From contig JAUNUK010000001.1 of assembly GCA_030538185.1 (NCBI GenBank), forward strand, positions 856,296-920,295: a stretch of 64,000 nucleotides of DNA, written 5' to 3'. The notes under the pieces were generated by a model. That model searched no databases and was not told the DNA's origin. It saw only the letters and a list, made by a program, of their open reading frames with translations. This stretch comes from Actinomycetaceae bacterium. GTDB taxonomy: Bacteria > Actinomycetota > Actinomycetes > Actinomycetales > Actinomycetaceae. The position numbers and the translations under genes are program-made. Numbering within the stretch: the stretch's first letter is position 1; each line of letters starts with the position of its first letter. Positions 1 through 8,404 of this stretch are shown one piece after another.

Positions 1-180
1 AAATGTCTCGATTGCCTCATCTATTCCGTCTGCAATCTGGGACAGGCGAAAATGCGTGGCAAGCTCAGACGCAGAGCGCACAACACTTACGTGTATAAGG
101 GAAGCCACACGCCTATCATCGACATCAATGATGCCGATGCCGCATCTGGTGAGGCCAGGGTCTATCCCCATCACCCGCAT
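1..180 (-). CDS. ruvC: Crossover junction endodeoxyribonuclease RuvC (N-terminal part)
   Basis: This is the Holliday-junction resolvase that cuts four-way recombination intermediates moved by RuvAB. Only the first 60 codons are in the window, and the gene continues past position 1. The N-terminus reads MRVMGIDPGLTRCGIG, the family's opening beta strand, with the first catalytic Asp in GIDPG. The start is ATG at 180, 5 nt after the yebC stop, so the two genes are probably cotranscribed. yebC-ruvC is a very common gene order. The identification is firm even though the protein is partial. Confidence 0.93.
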   Translation of the reverse strand, partial: MRVMGIDPGLTRCGIGIIDVDDRRVASLIHVSVVRSASELATHFRLSQIADGIDEAIETF

Positions 181-185
181 GTCTT

Positions 186-947
186 TTAGTCTTCTGCTTC
201 CAGTTGAGCCTTGACATCATCAGGGATATTGAAGTTGGCGTAGACGTCTTGAACGTCGTCTGATTCTTCCAACATGTCTATCAGTCGCAGGGCCTTTTTC
301 GCCCCGTCTAGGTCTACGTCCACCTCGGTTGATGGTACCCACTGGACCTCAGCAGAGTCGTAGTCGATGCCTTCGGCTTGTAGCGCTGAACGCACTGCGA
401 CCACATCAGTGGCTTCACTAAGGATTTCAAAGATGTCGCCCTCGTCATTAACCTCTTGGGCTCCCGCATCTAAAACTGCCATTAACAAGGTTTCTTCGTC
501 TACGCCATCTGCCTTAGCGACCTCGACGACTCCCTTACGAGTGAACATGTAGGCCACCGAGCCAGGGTCTGCCAGGGATCCACCAGATTTGGTGAAGGCC
601 AAGCGAACCTCAGAGGCTGCCCTATTGCGATTGTCAGTCAGACATTCCACGAGGAAGGCAATGCCTCCGGGACCATAGCCTTCATACAAGATGGTCTCCC
701 AGTCGGCACCTCCCCCTTCTGCGCCACTGCCTCGCTTGACGGCTCGGTCAATGTTGTCTGCCGGGACGGAGTTTTTCTTCGCTTTTTGAATGGCGTCAAA
801 AAGTGTGGGGTTTCCTGCAGGGTCACCTCCGCCTGTGCGGGCGGCTACCTCGACATTCTTAATCAATCGTGCAAAGAGTTTTCCTCTCTTCGCATCAAGA
901 GCGGCTTTCTTGTGCTTGGTTGTCGCCCATTTTGAATGCCCGGCCAT
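186..947 (-). CDS. yebC: YebC/PmpR family protein (TACO1 family)
   Basis: This is a 253-residue protein of the YebC/TACO1 family. Members have been described as transcriptional regulators and, more recently, as ribosome-associated factors that help translation of difficult stretches. The N-terminus [16 protein letters not shown] is diagnostic, and the length is typical. The start is ATG at 947, preceded by a strong AGGAGG; a longer in-frame reading from 992 lacks a good site and adds non-conserved residues. It is followed by ruvC after 5 nt. Family assignment is certain, but its exact role in this organism is not shown by the sequence. Confidence 0.95.
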   Translation of the reverse strand: MAGHSKWATTKHKKAALDAKRGKLFARLIKNVEVAARTGGGDPAGNPTLFDAIQKAKKNSVPADNIDRAVKRGSGAEGGGADWETILYEGYGPGGIAFLVECLTDNRNRAASEVRLAFTKSGGSLADPGSVAYMFTRKGVVEVAKADGVDEETLLMAVLDAGAQEVNDEGDIFEILSEATDVVAVRSALQAEGIDYDSAEVQWVPSTEVDVDLDGAKKALRLIDMLEESDDVQDVYANFNIPDDVKAQLEAED

Positions 948-1037
948 GCGGTCCTCCTGCCTAGAAAAAAATACGCCTAACGCGCCGCCCAATTATTCCA
1001 CAGTTCATGAAGCAAATCGTCATGACTCACTGGAGTT

Positions 1038-1577
1038 CTAGTCTTCGGTCAAGACCTCGCAATGACCATCCCAGCCCTGCTTCCACTCCCGTAGCCTTGT
1101 TTCTAGTCCCCTGGGGTACAGACACAGGCCCTCGGCGATGGCCTGGTCAAGGTCATCCATGTCCCACCAGCGATATTCATCCAAGACTTGTCTTTCAGCG
1201 TCTGTCCACCCCGCCTGGCTCACCTCATGATGCGAGTCCAGTGTGGCAATAAAGAACACCTCGTCTTGACGACGGGTTCCTGCCATAAAATCAAAGAGCG
1301 CGGATCTGCGCAGTACGGGGCCTTTCAATGCCTCAGCCGTGAGTGAAATCCCTGTTTCTTCCTGGACCTCACGCATTGCTCCCTGCCTGGGCGCCTCCCC
1401 TGTATGTAGGCCCCCACCCACTGTGAACCACCAGTACCGCGTGGGATTGTCAGCATCATGGCCTCGGATGAGCAAAACCCGACCGTCCTTATCAAAGAGG
1501 ACGACTCTGGCAGCCTGACGATAGAACATCCCGTGTTCGTCAAGTACCCAACCCTCAACCTCGTTGTAGTCCTGCAT
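1038..1577 (-). CDS. Nudix hydrolase
   Basis: This 179-residue protein carries a complete Nudix box around residues 54-76: GGLHTGE, then seven residues, then REVQEETGI, matching GX5EX7REUXEEXGU. The Glu residues of REVQEE bind the catalytic metal. Such enzymes hydrolyse nucleoside diphosphates linked to another group, and the substrate cannot be read from sequence. The N-terminus (VEGWVLDEHGMFYRQAARVVLFD) is of the common actinobacterial NTP-hydrolase type. It starts 8 nt after the HIT gene stop with only a weak ribosome site, so translational coupling to the HIT gene is likely. Confidence 0.9.
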   Translation of the reverse strand: MQDYNEVEGWVLDEHGMFYRQAARVVLFDKDGRVLLIRGHDADNPTRYWWFTVGGGLHTGEAPRQGAMREVQEETGISLTAEALKGPVLRRSALFDFMAGTRRQDEVFFIATLDSHHEVSQAGWTDAERQVLDEYRWWDMDDLDQAIAEGLCLYPRGLETRLREWKQGWDGHCEVLTED

Positions 1578-1585
1578 AGGCGCAA

Positions 1586-2149
1586 CTATTCCCAGGCCTG
1601 TTGGAGCATGAGGCGCTGCTCTTCAATCAATCTGGGGACAGCCTTTGTTTGCCCGATGATGGGCAGGAAGTTTGCATCACCCAAATACCGCGGAACAATA
1701 TGCTGATGCAGGTGAGCAGCGATACCGGCCCCGGCAACCTCACCTTGATTCATGCCGATGTTGAAACCCTGTGCCCCACCAACTTTCTCCAGGGTGCGCA
1801 TGGCCTCCACTGTTAACTGGGCAATCTCAGCTCGTTCCTCAAGTGTTGCTTGGGTGAAACGGGGAATGTGGCGATAAGGGCATACGAGTACATGCCCAGA
1901 GTTGTAAGGAAACAGATTCATGACCACAAAACACAGTTGACCGCGCTTTACTATCAGGCCCTCGCTATCTGAAGCCCCTGGTGCTGCACAAAAAGGACAA
2001 GCCCCTTCGGTTTCATCAACAGGTTTGGCTTCGCCGCTGATGTAGGCCATGCGGTGAGGGGTCCAAAGCCTTTGGAACCCATCCGGCACGCCGACAAATT
2101 CGTAAGACCCGCGCGCATCAGCCACAGCTGCATGGCCTTCTTCACTCAC
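1586..2149 (-). CDS. HIT domain protein (AP4A phosphorylase/hydrolase-like)
   Basis: This 187-residue histidine-triad protein has the catalytic motif HLHQHIVPR near residues 143-151 and an upstream CPFC pair (residues about 51-54) that resembles the zinc-binding site of actinobacterial HIT hydrolases. It probably cleaves dinucleoside polyphosphates or adenylylated metabolites. The start is GTG at 2149, two bases after the thrS stop (TAG-AC-GTG), so it is translationally coupled to thrS. In many actinobacteria thrS and this HIT gene are followed by phosphatidylinositol-mannoside genes; here a Nudix gene follows instead. Confidence 0.9.
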   Translation of the reverse strand: MSEEGHAAVADARGSYEFVGVPDGFQRLWTPHRMAYISGEAKPVDETEGACPFCAAPGASDSEGLIVKRGQLCFVVMNLFPYNSGHVLVCPYRHIPRFTQATLEERAEIAQLTVEAMRTLEKVGGAQGFNIGMNQGEVAGAGIAAHLHQHIVPRYLGDANFLPIIGQTKAVPRLIEEQRLMLQQAWE

Positions 2150-2151
2150 GT

Positions 2152-4152
2152 CTAGTTATTCTTCCGTGAGCGCACGGCCTCAAGGATCTCAGCGATCGCC
2201 TCGTCGATGGGCACTTGGTTCTTTTGTTCCCCACCACGGTACCTAAAGGACACAGCCCCTGCTTCTTCGTCCTCGCCGCCTGCAATCAAAACAAAGGGAA
2301 TCTTGTCCTTGGAAGCCGTGCGGATCTTCTTTGAGAAACGGTCATCAGAGGTGTCGACCTCGACCCTGATGCCTTGTGCTCGCAACTTGGCAGCAACGCC
2401 CTCCAGGTAGCCAAAGAAGGCCTCGGCTACAGGCACACAACGAACCTGAACAGGTGCCAGCCACGCAGGGAATGCTCCCGCATAGTGCTCCACCAAGACG
2501 CCAAAGAAACGCTCGATCGACCCGAACAATGCGCGGTGGATCATGACTGGGCGTTGGCGAGAGCCATCCGTTGCGGTGTACTCCAGCTCAAAGAGTTCAG
2601 GCAGGTTAAAGTCCAGTTGAATAGTGGACATTTGCCAGGTTCGCCCAATGGCGTCCCTGGCCTGAACGGAAATCTTAGGACCGTAGAAGGCTGCGCCCTC
2701 GGGGTCGGGAATTAAATCCAAACCTGAAGCCTCAGCCACCTCGGCCAAGGTCCTGGTGGCTTCCTCCCACAAGGCCTCATCGCCCACGGATTTTTTCGGA
2801 TCTCGCGTGGACAGTTCGAGGTAAAAGTCGTCTAAACCATAGTCTTTGAGCAGGTCGAGGACGAATGTCAGGAGCCTCGTCAGCTCGTCTTTCATCTGGG
2901 CGCGGGTGCAATAAATGTGCGAATCGTCTTGAGTAAAGCCGCGCGCCCTCGTCAGGCCATGGATAACGCCAGATTTTTCGTAGCGATAAACGGTTCCGAA
3001 CTCAAATAGACGCAGCGGAAGTTCACGGTAAGACCTGCCACGTGTTTTGAAAATCAGGTTATGCATAGGGCAGTTCATGGGCTTCAAGTAGTAATCGTGG
3101 CCCTGCTTGGTGACATTGCCTTCTTCATCGCGTTCCTCATCCACGTGCATGGCTGGGAACATCCCCTCCTTGTACCATTCGAGGTGGCCGGAGGTAACAA
3201 AGAGGTCTGACTTGGTGACATGTGGGGTTGAGACGAAAGAATAGCCTTCCTCAATGTGGCGGCGCCTGGCGTACTCCTCCATCTCCATGCGGATGGTGGC
3301 ACCCTTCGGGTGGAAAACAGGCAGGCCAGAGCCGATTTCATCCGGGAAGGAAAACAGGTCTAGCTCGGTGCCAAGGCGGCGGTGGTCGCGTTTTTCTGCT
3401 TCCTCAATGCGCGTTTGGTACGCCTTGAGCTCTTCCTTCGTGGGCCAGGCGGTGCCATAAATACGCTGCAGGGAGTCATTGGCTTGATCTCCTCGCCAGT
3501 AGGCGGCAGAGACCTTCGTGAGTGCAAAACCGTTACCGATCAGTTTGGTGGAGGGCAGGTGAGGACCACGGCACAGGTCCTTCCAGGCGACCTCTCCGTT
3601 GCGACGCACATTGTCATAGATGGTCAGTTCATCGCCGCCGACCTCTACCGATGCGTGTTCGTCGCCAGAGTTCTTTCCACCCTTATCGCCAATAAGTTCC
3701 AACTTATAGGGCTGGTCAGCCAGTTCTACGCGGGCCTCTTCTTCGGTGACCACGCGCCTGCGGAAGGTCTGGCCTTCCTTGACAATGCGCATCATCAGCT
3801 TATTGATCTCTTTGAGGTCCTCAGGCGTAAAGGGCGCGTCGACCCCAAAGTCATAGTAGAAACCATCGGTAATAAAAGGGCCAATACCCAGGCGTGTGCC
3901 TTCGCGCAGTTCCTGGACGGCCTGGGCCATAACGTGTGTACACGAGTGTCGCAGGATCTCCAGGCCTTCTGGCGAGTCGATAGCAATAGCCTCTAGCACG
4001 TCGCCATCCTGGACAGGCAGGTACAGGTCGCGCGCCTTTCCATTGACCTTCACGGCGACAATCTCACGACGTTCGCCATAAATATCAGTACCCGTGGCGC
4101 CCGCCTCAAGAGTCGTTGAAACACCGTCCACTATGAGGTTAATGCCAGCCAC
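2152..4152 (-). CDS. thrS: Threonine--tRNA ligase
   Basis: This cytoplasmic enzyme charges tRNA-Thr. The 666 residues show the whole architecture: an N-terminal TGS domain (about 1-62), the editing/second additional domain with [11 protein letters not shown] (about 69-79), the class II core and a C-terminal anticodon-binding domain. The core includes [11 protein letters not shown] with the zinc-binding Cys, motif 2 [17 protein letters not shown], and motif 3 [11 protein letters not shown]. The start is GTG at 4152 with AAGGAG about 8 nt upstream. tRNA-Val lies upstream on the same strand, ending about 106 nt before the start. That gap is too short for a typical T-box leader and none is evident. 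Confidence 0.97.
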   Translation of the reverse strand: MAGINLIVDGVSTTLEAGATGTDIYGERREIVAVKVNGKARDLYLPVQDGDVLEAIAIDSPEGLEILRHSCTHVMAQAVQELREGTRLGIGPFITDGFYYDFGVDAPFTPEDLKEINKLMMRIVKEGQTFRRRVVTEEEARVELADQPYKLELIGDKGGKNSGDEHASVEVGGDELTIYDNVRRNGEVAWKDLCRGPHLPSTKLIGNGFALTKVSAAYWRGDQANDSLQRIYGTAWPTKEELKAYQTRIEEAEKRDHRRLGTELDLFSFPDEIGSGLPVFHPKGATIRMEMEEYARRRHIEEGYSFVSTPHVTKSDLFVTSGHLEWYKEGMFPAMHVDEERDEEGNVTKQGHDYYLKPMNCPMHNLIFKTRGRSYRELPLRLFEFGTVYRYEKSGVIHGLTRARGFTQDDSHIYCTRAQMKDELTRLLTFVLDLLKDYGLDDFYLELSTRDPKKSVGDEALWEEATRTLAEVAEASGLDLIPDPEGAAFYGPKISVQARDAIGRTWQMSTIQLDFNLPELFELEYTATDGSRQRPVMIHRALFGSIERFFGVLVEHYAGAFPAWLAPVQVRCVPVAEAFFGYLEGVAAKLRAQGIRVEVDTSDDRFSKKIRTASKDKIPFVLIAGGEDEEAGAVSFRYRGGEQKNQVPIDEAIAEILEAVRSRKNN

Positions 4153-4258
4153 GTCTACTCCTTGTTCACTATGCGCAACGTACCGTTAGATGATAGCCCT
4201 TTAGCCGCAGTCATGAACAACGCCCCCGGTAGTCAAACGTAGGGTGTGGGGAAAAGAA

Positions 4259-4333
4259 TGGTGGGCGATACTGGGATCGAACCAGTGACCTCTTCCGTGT
4301 GAAGGAAGCGCGCTACCCCTGCGCCAATCGCCC
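4259..4333 (-). tRNA. tRNA-Val (CAC)
   Basis: On the minus strand this 75-nt sequence folds as a cloverleaf. The acceptor GGGCGAT pairs with ATCGCCC, the D arm has GCGC/GCGC, and the anticodon stem CTTCC/GGAAG encloses TTCACAC with anticodon CAC. The T arm is CTGG TTCGATC CCAG. The terminal CCA is encoded. It differs at only a few positions from tRNA-Val(GAC) at 10303-10377. Confidence 0.95.
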
Positions 4334-4451
4334 GTCGGTGTGTAACTGTAACCAATTCTTTAGTCCTGAGCAACATGCTTAGCCACTGTTTAGGCTTGCT
4401 CGCATGCGGGGTTTGAGGATAGACTCTGCTTCCGTTGGGTTCGCCCAAAGT

Positions 4452-4524
4452 GCGGATGTGGCTCAGTTGGTAGAGCATCACCTTGCCAAGGTGAGGGTCG
4501 CGGGTTCGAGTCCCGTCATCCGCT
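4452..4524 (+). tRNA. tRNA-Gly (GCC), copy 1
   Basis: This is a 73-nt cloverleaf. The acceptor GCGGATG pairs with CATCCGC, the anticodon stem TCACC/GGTGA encloses TTGCCAA with anticodon GCC, and the T loop is TTCGAGT. CCA is not encoded. It is identical over its whole length to the copy at 10229-10301 and lies in the same orientation. Confidence 0.95.
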
Positions 4525-4565
4525 CAGCAGGTTCTCTCAGGCTTTCTGGGCGGCTTGTTCACCCT

Positions 4566-4639
4566 GGTGGGTTGGCCGAGAGGCGAGGCAGCGGCCTGCA
4601 AAGCCGTATACACCGGTTCGAATCCGGTACCCACCTCCA
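4566..4639 (+). tRNA. tRNA-Cys (GCA)
   Basis: This is a 74-nt cloverleaf with acceptor GGTGGGT/ACCCACC and an encoded CCA. The anticodon arm GCGGC/GCCGT encloses CTGCAAA with anticodon GCA. The T loop is TTCGAAT. It lies 41 nt after tRNA-Gly on the same strand, so the two may share a transcript. A pyrimidine-rich TTTTCTTTTTC directly follows and may help termination. Confidence 0.95.
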
Positions 4640-4671
4640 TTTTCTTTTTCGAGGGCGGGGCGTTGTGTCCC

Positions 4672-5457
4672 TCAATCGAGGACAGGGATCGTTCCCAAAC
4701 CATCTGCGATAGGAATCGCCGCAAGAAGTTTGCGCGTGTAGGTCTCTTGTGGGGAATCCCAAATCTCTTCTGCTGGGCCTTGTTCGACGATTTTGCCTGC
4801 GTTCATCACAATGATCCGATTGCAGATTTGGCGGACTATCGCCAGGTCATGCGTGATGAACAGAAGCGAGGCACCCGTGTCTTTGGCTAAATCTCGCATG
4901 AGTTCAGCGACATGAATCTGCAAGGAGGCATCTAAAGATGCGATGGGCTCATCACCAACAAGCACCTGCGGACTGGCTGCGATAGCGCGGGCAATGGCAA
5001 TGCGCTGTCGCTCTCCCCCAGAGAATTCATGAGGAAAGCGGTTGGCGTAATGCGCTGGCAGTTGCACGCGTTCCAGCAGTTCTTTAACCGTGGGAGCCTG
5101 GGTGGAGCTAACGGCTCGGCCGTCTTCTATTTGGTCACTGATCCGTCGCCGTGGGTTCAAGGACGCGTAGGGATTTTGGAACACCATCTGTATGGATAAT
5201 TCTTCTCCCTTGCGGCGCCTGAGACCCAGTGGGCGAATTTCTTTGCCTCGAAAAAGGATCTGTCCCGATTCAAGGGGTTGAAGGCCCGTAATGGCTCGAG
5301 CAAGAGTTGATTTACCACACCCAGATTCACCCACCAGCCCGACAACCTCGCCAGGTTGCATCGCAAGGCTTACCCCGTTCACGGCTTTAAGTACCTGGCC
5401 ACCTGGACGTTTGAAGGTGACGTGTGCATCGCGTATTTCAAGGATGGGGTCAGTCAT
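4672..5457 (-). CDS. Oligopeptide ABC transporter, ATP-binding protein (OppF/DppF-like)
   Basis: This is a cytoplasmic ATPase subunit of a peptide importer, 261 residues. It shows Walker A GESGCGKST, the signature FSGGERQRIAIARAI, Walker B VLVGDEP with the catalytic Glu, and the H-loop in FITHDLAIV. The start is ATG at 5457, with AAGGAG nine bases upstream, and overlaps the preceding gene's stop (ATGACTGA). An in-frame extension to 5499 would lie inside the upstream gene and is not needed. It is the last gene of the operon 9985 to 4672. The ORF is shorter than many OppF proteins, lacking most of the C-terminal oligopeptide extension. Confidence 0.93.
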   Translation of the reverse strand: MTDPILEIRDAHVTFKRPGGQVLKAVNGVSLAMQPGEVVGLVGESGCGKSTLARAITGLQPLESGQILFRGKEIRPLGLRRRKGEELSIQMVFQNPYASLNPRRRISDQIEDGRAVSSTQAPTVKELLERVQLPAHYANRFPHEFSGGERQRIAIARAIAASPQVLVGDEPIASLDASLQIHVAELMRDLAKDTGASLLFITHDLAIVRQICNRIIVMNAGKIVEQGPAEEIWDSPQETYTRKLLAAIPIADGLGTIPVLD

Positions 5458-6379
5458 CTTCCTGAGCTCCTTGCGTAACGGTGCCATTTTCATCACCATT
5501 TTTTTGCGGCTTGTCTTCGACTTTAACCTTTGTTAAAGGCGGGCGATGTTGAGGCAAGGATTCAATCAAATCTCTGGTGTATCGGTGTTCTGGCTTGCAG
5601 ATAATCTGTTGCCTCTCTCCGTATTCCACCACCTCGCCATAACGCAAGACAGCGATGGTGTCAGCCAAGGACGACATGACACCCAGATCGTGTGTTACCA
5701 AGATGATGGCCAGTCGGTGATGGTCACACAGTTGTCTCAATAAACGCAAAATGCCTGCCTGAACAGTCACATCCAGCGCAGTCGTCGGCTCGTCTGCGAT
5801 CAGCACGCTGGGATTCGCTGCTAAGGCAGAGGCGATGGCAATGCGTTGGAGCTGTCCTCCAGAAAACTGGTGTGGGTACTTATCGAGGGCTTCTGAAGCG
5901 TGGGGCACCTTCACTTCTTCTAACAGCTCAATCGCTTTTGCTCTGGCCTCTTTCTTATTACAACCCAGATGGAACCTCATGTGGTCTGTCATTTGGCGTT
6001 CAATGGTGAGCATTGGGTGCAGGGAGGCTGTGGGATCTTGGAAGACCATGGCGATATCCACACCGCGATGCTTATTGAGCTCACGAGGAGACAGCTGCAG
6101 TAGATCGATGCCTTTGAACCAAATATGGCCACGCATGTGGGCATGTTTGGGCTGCAGGCCACAGACAGTCATTCCTGTCATAGTCTTTCCCGATCCGGAC
6201 TCACCTGCTACGCCAGTGATGCTCCCTTCAGGAGCATCCAAGGAGATTCCACGCAAAATTTCTTTGCGCCCCTTGCCGCTGACGATATCGAGCTCTAGGC
6301 CTCGAATGGATACTCCACCGTCTGCAACAGAACCGGGACCCGTTACGGGTGCCTGCGTGTCTACGTTTTCTTCCAGCAT
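5450..6379 (-). CDS. Oligopeptide ABC transporter, ATP-binding protein (OppD/DppD-like)
   Basis: This is the second ATPase of the importer, 309 residues. It has Walker A GESGSGKT, the signature FSGGQLQRIAIASAL, Walker B VLIADEPTTALD and the H-loop LVTHDLGVM. The C-terminus includes a peptide-transporter-type tail with EHRYTRDLIESLP, which places it in the OppD/DppD group. Its ATG overlaps the stop of the upstream permease by one base (TGATG). It acts with the neighbouring ATPase as a heterodimer. Confidence 0.93.
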   Translation of the reverse strand: MLEENVDTQAPVTGPGSVADGGVSIRGLELDIVSGKGRKEILRGISLDAPEGSITGVAGESGSGKTMTGMTVCGLQPKHAHMRGHIWFKGIDLLQLSPRELNKHRGVDIAMVFQDPTASLHPMLTIERQMTDHMRFHLGCNKKEARAKAIELLEEVKVPHASEALDKYPHQFSGGQLQRIAIASALAANPSVLIADEPTTALDVTVQAGILRLLRQLCDHHRLAIILVTHDLGVMSSLADTIAVLRYGEVVEYGERQQIICKPEHRYTRDLIESLPQHRPPLTKVKVEDKPQKNGDENGTVTQGAQEDD

Positions 6380-7284
6380 CAGTGTCCTTCCTCCGAGGTT
6401 CCCGAGGTTTGCGGATCCAGGATGTCTCTGAGGGCATCACCAATGAAGTTGAATGCCATAACCACCGTAAATATGGCAAGACCTGCGAAGACTGCTATCC
6501 ACCACGATGAGAAGAACTGCACACCAGTCGACACAGAAAGTCCCCAATCAGGTGTCGGAGGAAGCGCTCCCAAGCCCAGAAAGGACAAGCCGGATAATAG
6601 GAGGACTGCTGAACCCACATCCATTGTGGCTAAGACAAGTACGCCCGAGACGATATTAGGCAAGATATCGCGCAGTAGGACTTTTCCTGATGACGCCCCC
6701 AAGAGACGCGCAGATAAAACATATTCTGAGCGAGATGCTGAAAGAACCATCGAGCGCGACACGCGGGCGTACTGAGGCCAGGTGACCACCAACATTGCAA
6801 GGACAGCATTCATGAGTCCTGGTCCCAGGGCCGCGGCCACAATCATGGCAAGAATGATTGTCGGGAATGCCAATACCAAGTCGGCTAGACGCATAATGGT
6901 CTCGCCTACTATCTTGCCGAAATAGCCAGCGACGGCGCCTAAGGTTGTGCCGATAATGGCCGCGCATACCACAAGCATTAGTGCCAGAGGTAAAGAGGTT
7001 TTTACGCCGTGGATGGTTCGGGCCAAAACGTCGCGACCCACTTCGTCTGTGCCAAAAGGATGCTGTGGACTGGGTGGAGTATGCGGGGTAAAGCTTTGTG
7101 CCAAAGGGTCAATACCGTATAGCTGAGTCAAAACGAGGGCATCGAAGATCCAAAAAATCAAGATTGCGACGCCGACCAAAGCAAGTTTGTGTTTGAGGAA
7201 AGACCGCATAAAGGAAGAAAACCGCCCTCGGCCTTTCTTTTTTGTTGCCGCTTGGGTTTCAGGGGAGACAGGTTTCTCGTTCAT
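6379..7284 (-). CDS. Oligopeptide ABC transporter permease (OppC/DppC-like)
   Basis: This is an inner-membrane permease of 301 residues. After a charged N-terminus (to about residue 30) it has a first membrane helix, the characteristic HPFGTDEVGRDVLARTIHG segment of DppC/OppC, and then several hydrophobic segments typical of the binding-protein-dependent permease fold. The EAA-like cytoplasmic loop lies near ARLLGASSGKVLLRDILPN. It overlaps the OppB-like gene by four bases (ATGA arrangement) and the OppD-like gene by one, so the operon is tightly coupled. Confidence 0.93.
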   Translation of the reverse strand: MNEKPVSPETQAATKKKGRGRFSSFMRSFLKHKLALVGVAILIFWIFDALVLTQLYGIDPLAQSFTPHTPPSPQHPFGTDEVGRDVLARTIHGVKTSLPLALMLVVCAAIIGTTLGAVAGYFGKIVGETIMRLADLVLAFPTIILAMIVAAALGPGLMNAVLAMLVVTWPQYARVSRSMVLSASRSEYVLSARLLGASSGKVLLRDILPNIVSGVLVLATMDVGSAVLLLSGLSFLGLGALPPTPDWGLSVSTGVQFFSSWWIAVFAGLAIFTVVMAFNFIGDALRDILDPQTSGTSEEGH

Positions 7285-8318
7285 TGGACTCGCACCCTCG
7301 GATCGATGAATCCGTATAGCAGATCCACAATAAAATTAATGCCGATATAGATGAAACCGACTATCAAGCCAACCCCCATCACAGCAGGAAGATCTAGCTT
7401 TGTGGCAGCCATAAACGCATATTCACCCAGGCCGTGCCAGGAAAATATTTTCTCGACCAATACCGTGCCGCTCAGCAGGGATCCGAAGGTTAAACCAACC
7501 ATCGTCAGCACGGGAACCAGGGCTGCGCGCATAACGTAGTCACGGATAATTGTCCCAGGTGGTAGGCCCTTGGCTTTGGCTGCCCTGATGTAATCTGCCG
7601 AAAGCACTTCGAGCACGCTAGAACGAGTGAAACGGGTGAGCAGCCCAATGGTGAATAACGCCAAGGTGGAGGCGGGAAGGACCAAGTGTTCTAAGGCATT
7701 GAGCGCCACGCCCCACTGACCGGCCATAACGGCATCAATCGTGTAGAGGCCAGTGATCTTTGGCGGTGGGATGACCGTTGGATCCAAACGTCCCGAACCG
7801 GGCAACAAACCCAGCTGATAGAAGAACACGAAGAACACAACCATGCCCAACCAAAAGGTCGGGATAGAAATGCCAACCAGTGAAACTGTACGGATGATGT
7901 GGTCCACTATGCGGTTGTGTCGCAAAGCTGCCCACAAACCCATGCCAATGCCAATGAAGACAGCGAAAGTCATTGCCACTAAGGCAAGCTCAACCGTTGC
8001 GGGGAAGGCTTTGGACAGTTCGCCAGCCACGGGTAGGCGCGTCTGGTTTGAAACCCCCAAATCCCCGTGTAACAGGTTTTCTAGATAGAGCCCGTATTGA
8101 ACCGGTAAAGGTTTGTCTAAACCGGCATTTGCGCGGAATTGAGCAACAATTTGAGGATCTCCTGCTGCCAATTCGCCGAGGGCGGCCTGCACGGGATCTG
8201 CGGGAATCAAGTTGGTCAGGATAAAGGTCATGACCGTCACCCCAAACAAGAGAAACACCGAGATCAGTGCTCTAATCGCGATGTATCGAAGAAGCGGCGG
8301 TGGCCTAAAACGTGACAC
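7281..8318 (-). CDS. Oligopeptide ABC transporter permease (OppB/DppB-like)
   Basis: This is a membrane permease of 345 residues. The N-terminal helix reads LRYIAIRALISVFLLFGV, followed by the DppB hallmark ADPVQAALGE region, and GTVLVEKIFSWHGLGEYAF near the C-terminus. The start is GTG at 8318, preceded by AAGGAA; the in-frame ATG at 8396 would run into the intergenic hairpin. The gene follows the binding-protein gene after an 86-nt gap that contains a 13-bp hairpin, an arrangement likely to keep permease levels below binding-protein levels. Confidence 0.92.
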   Translation of the reverse strand: MSRFRPPPLLRYIAIRALISVFLLFGVTVMTFILTNLIPADPVQAALGELAAGDPQIVAQFRANAGLDKPLPVQYGLYLENLLHGDLGVSNQTRLPVAGELSKAFPATVELALVAMTFAVFIGIGMGLWAALRHNRIVDHIIRTVSLVGISIPTFWLGMVVFFVFFYQLGLLPGSGRLDPTVIPPPKITGLYTIDAVMAGQWGVALNALEHLVLPASTLALFTIGLLTRFTRSSVLEVLSADYIRAAKAKGLPPGTIIRDYVMRAALVPVLTMVGLTFGSLLSGTVLVEKIFSWHGLGEYAFMAATKLDLPAVMGVGLIVGFIYIGINFIVDLLYGFIDPRVRVQ

Positions 8319-8355
8319 ACAGATTCCTTCAGTCTCGTCGTTATCGCAAGGTAGC

Positions 8356-8397
8356 TTTGGGGGCGCACAGGACACAGAGTCTTGGTGCGCCCCCAAA
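8356..8397 (-). terminator. Intercistronic hairpin between binding protein and permease genes
   Basis: A perfect 13-bp inverted repeat (TTTGGGGGCGCAC with GTGCGCCCCCAAA) encloses a 16-nt loop, 7 nt after the binding-protein stop. No T tract follows in the transcription direction. It is therefore more likely a partial terminator or mRNA-stabilising stem that raises binding-protein output over the permease genes than a full stop. Confidence 0.8.
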
Positions 8398-8404
8398 CTA
8401 TCAG

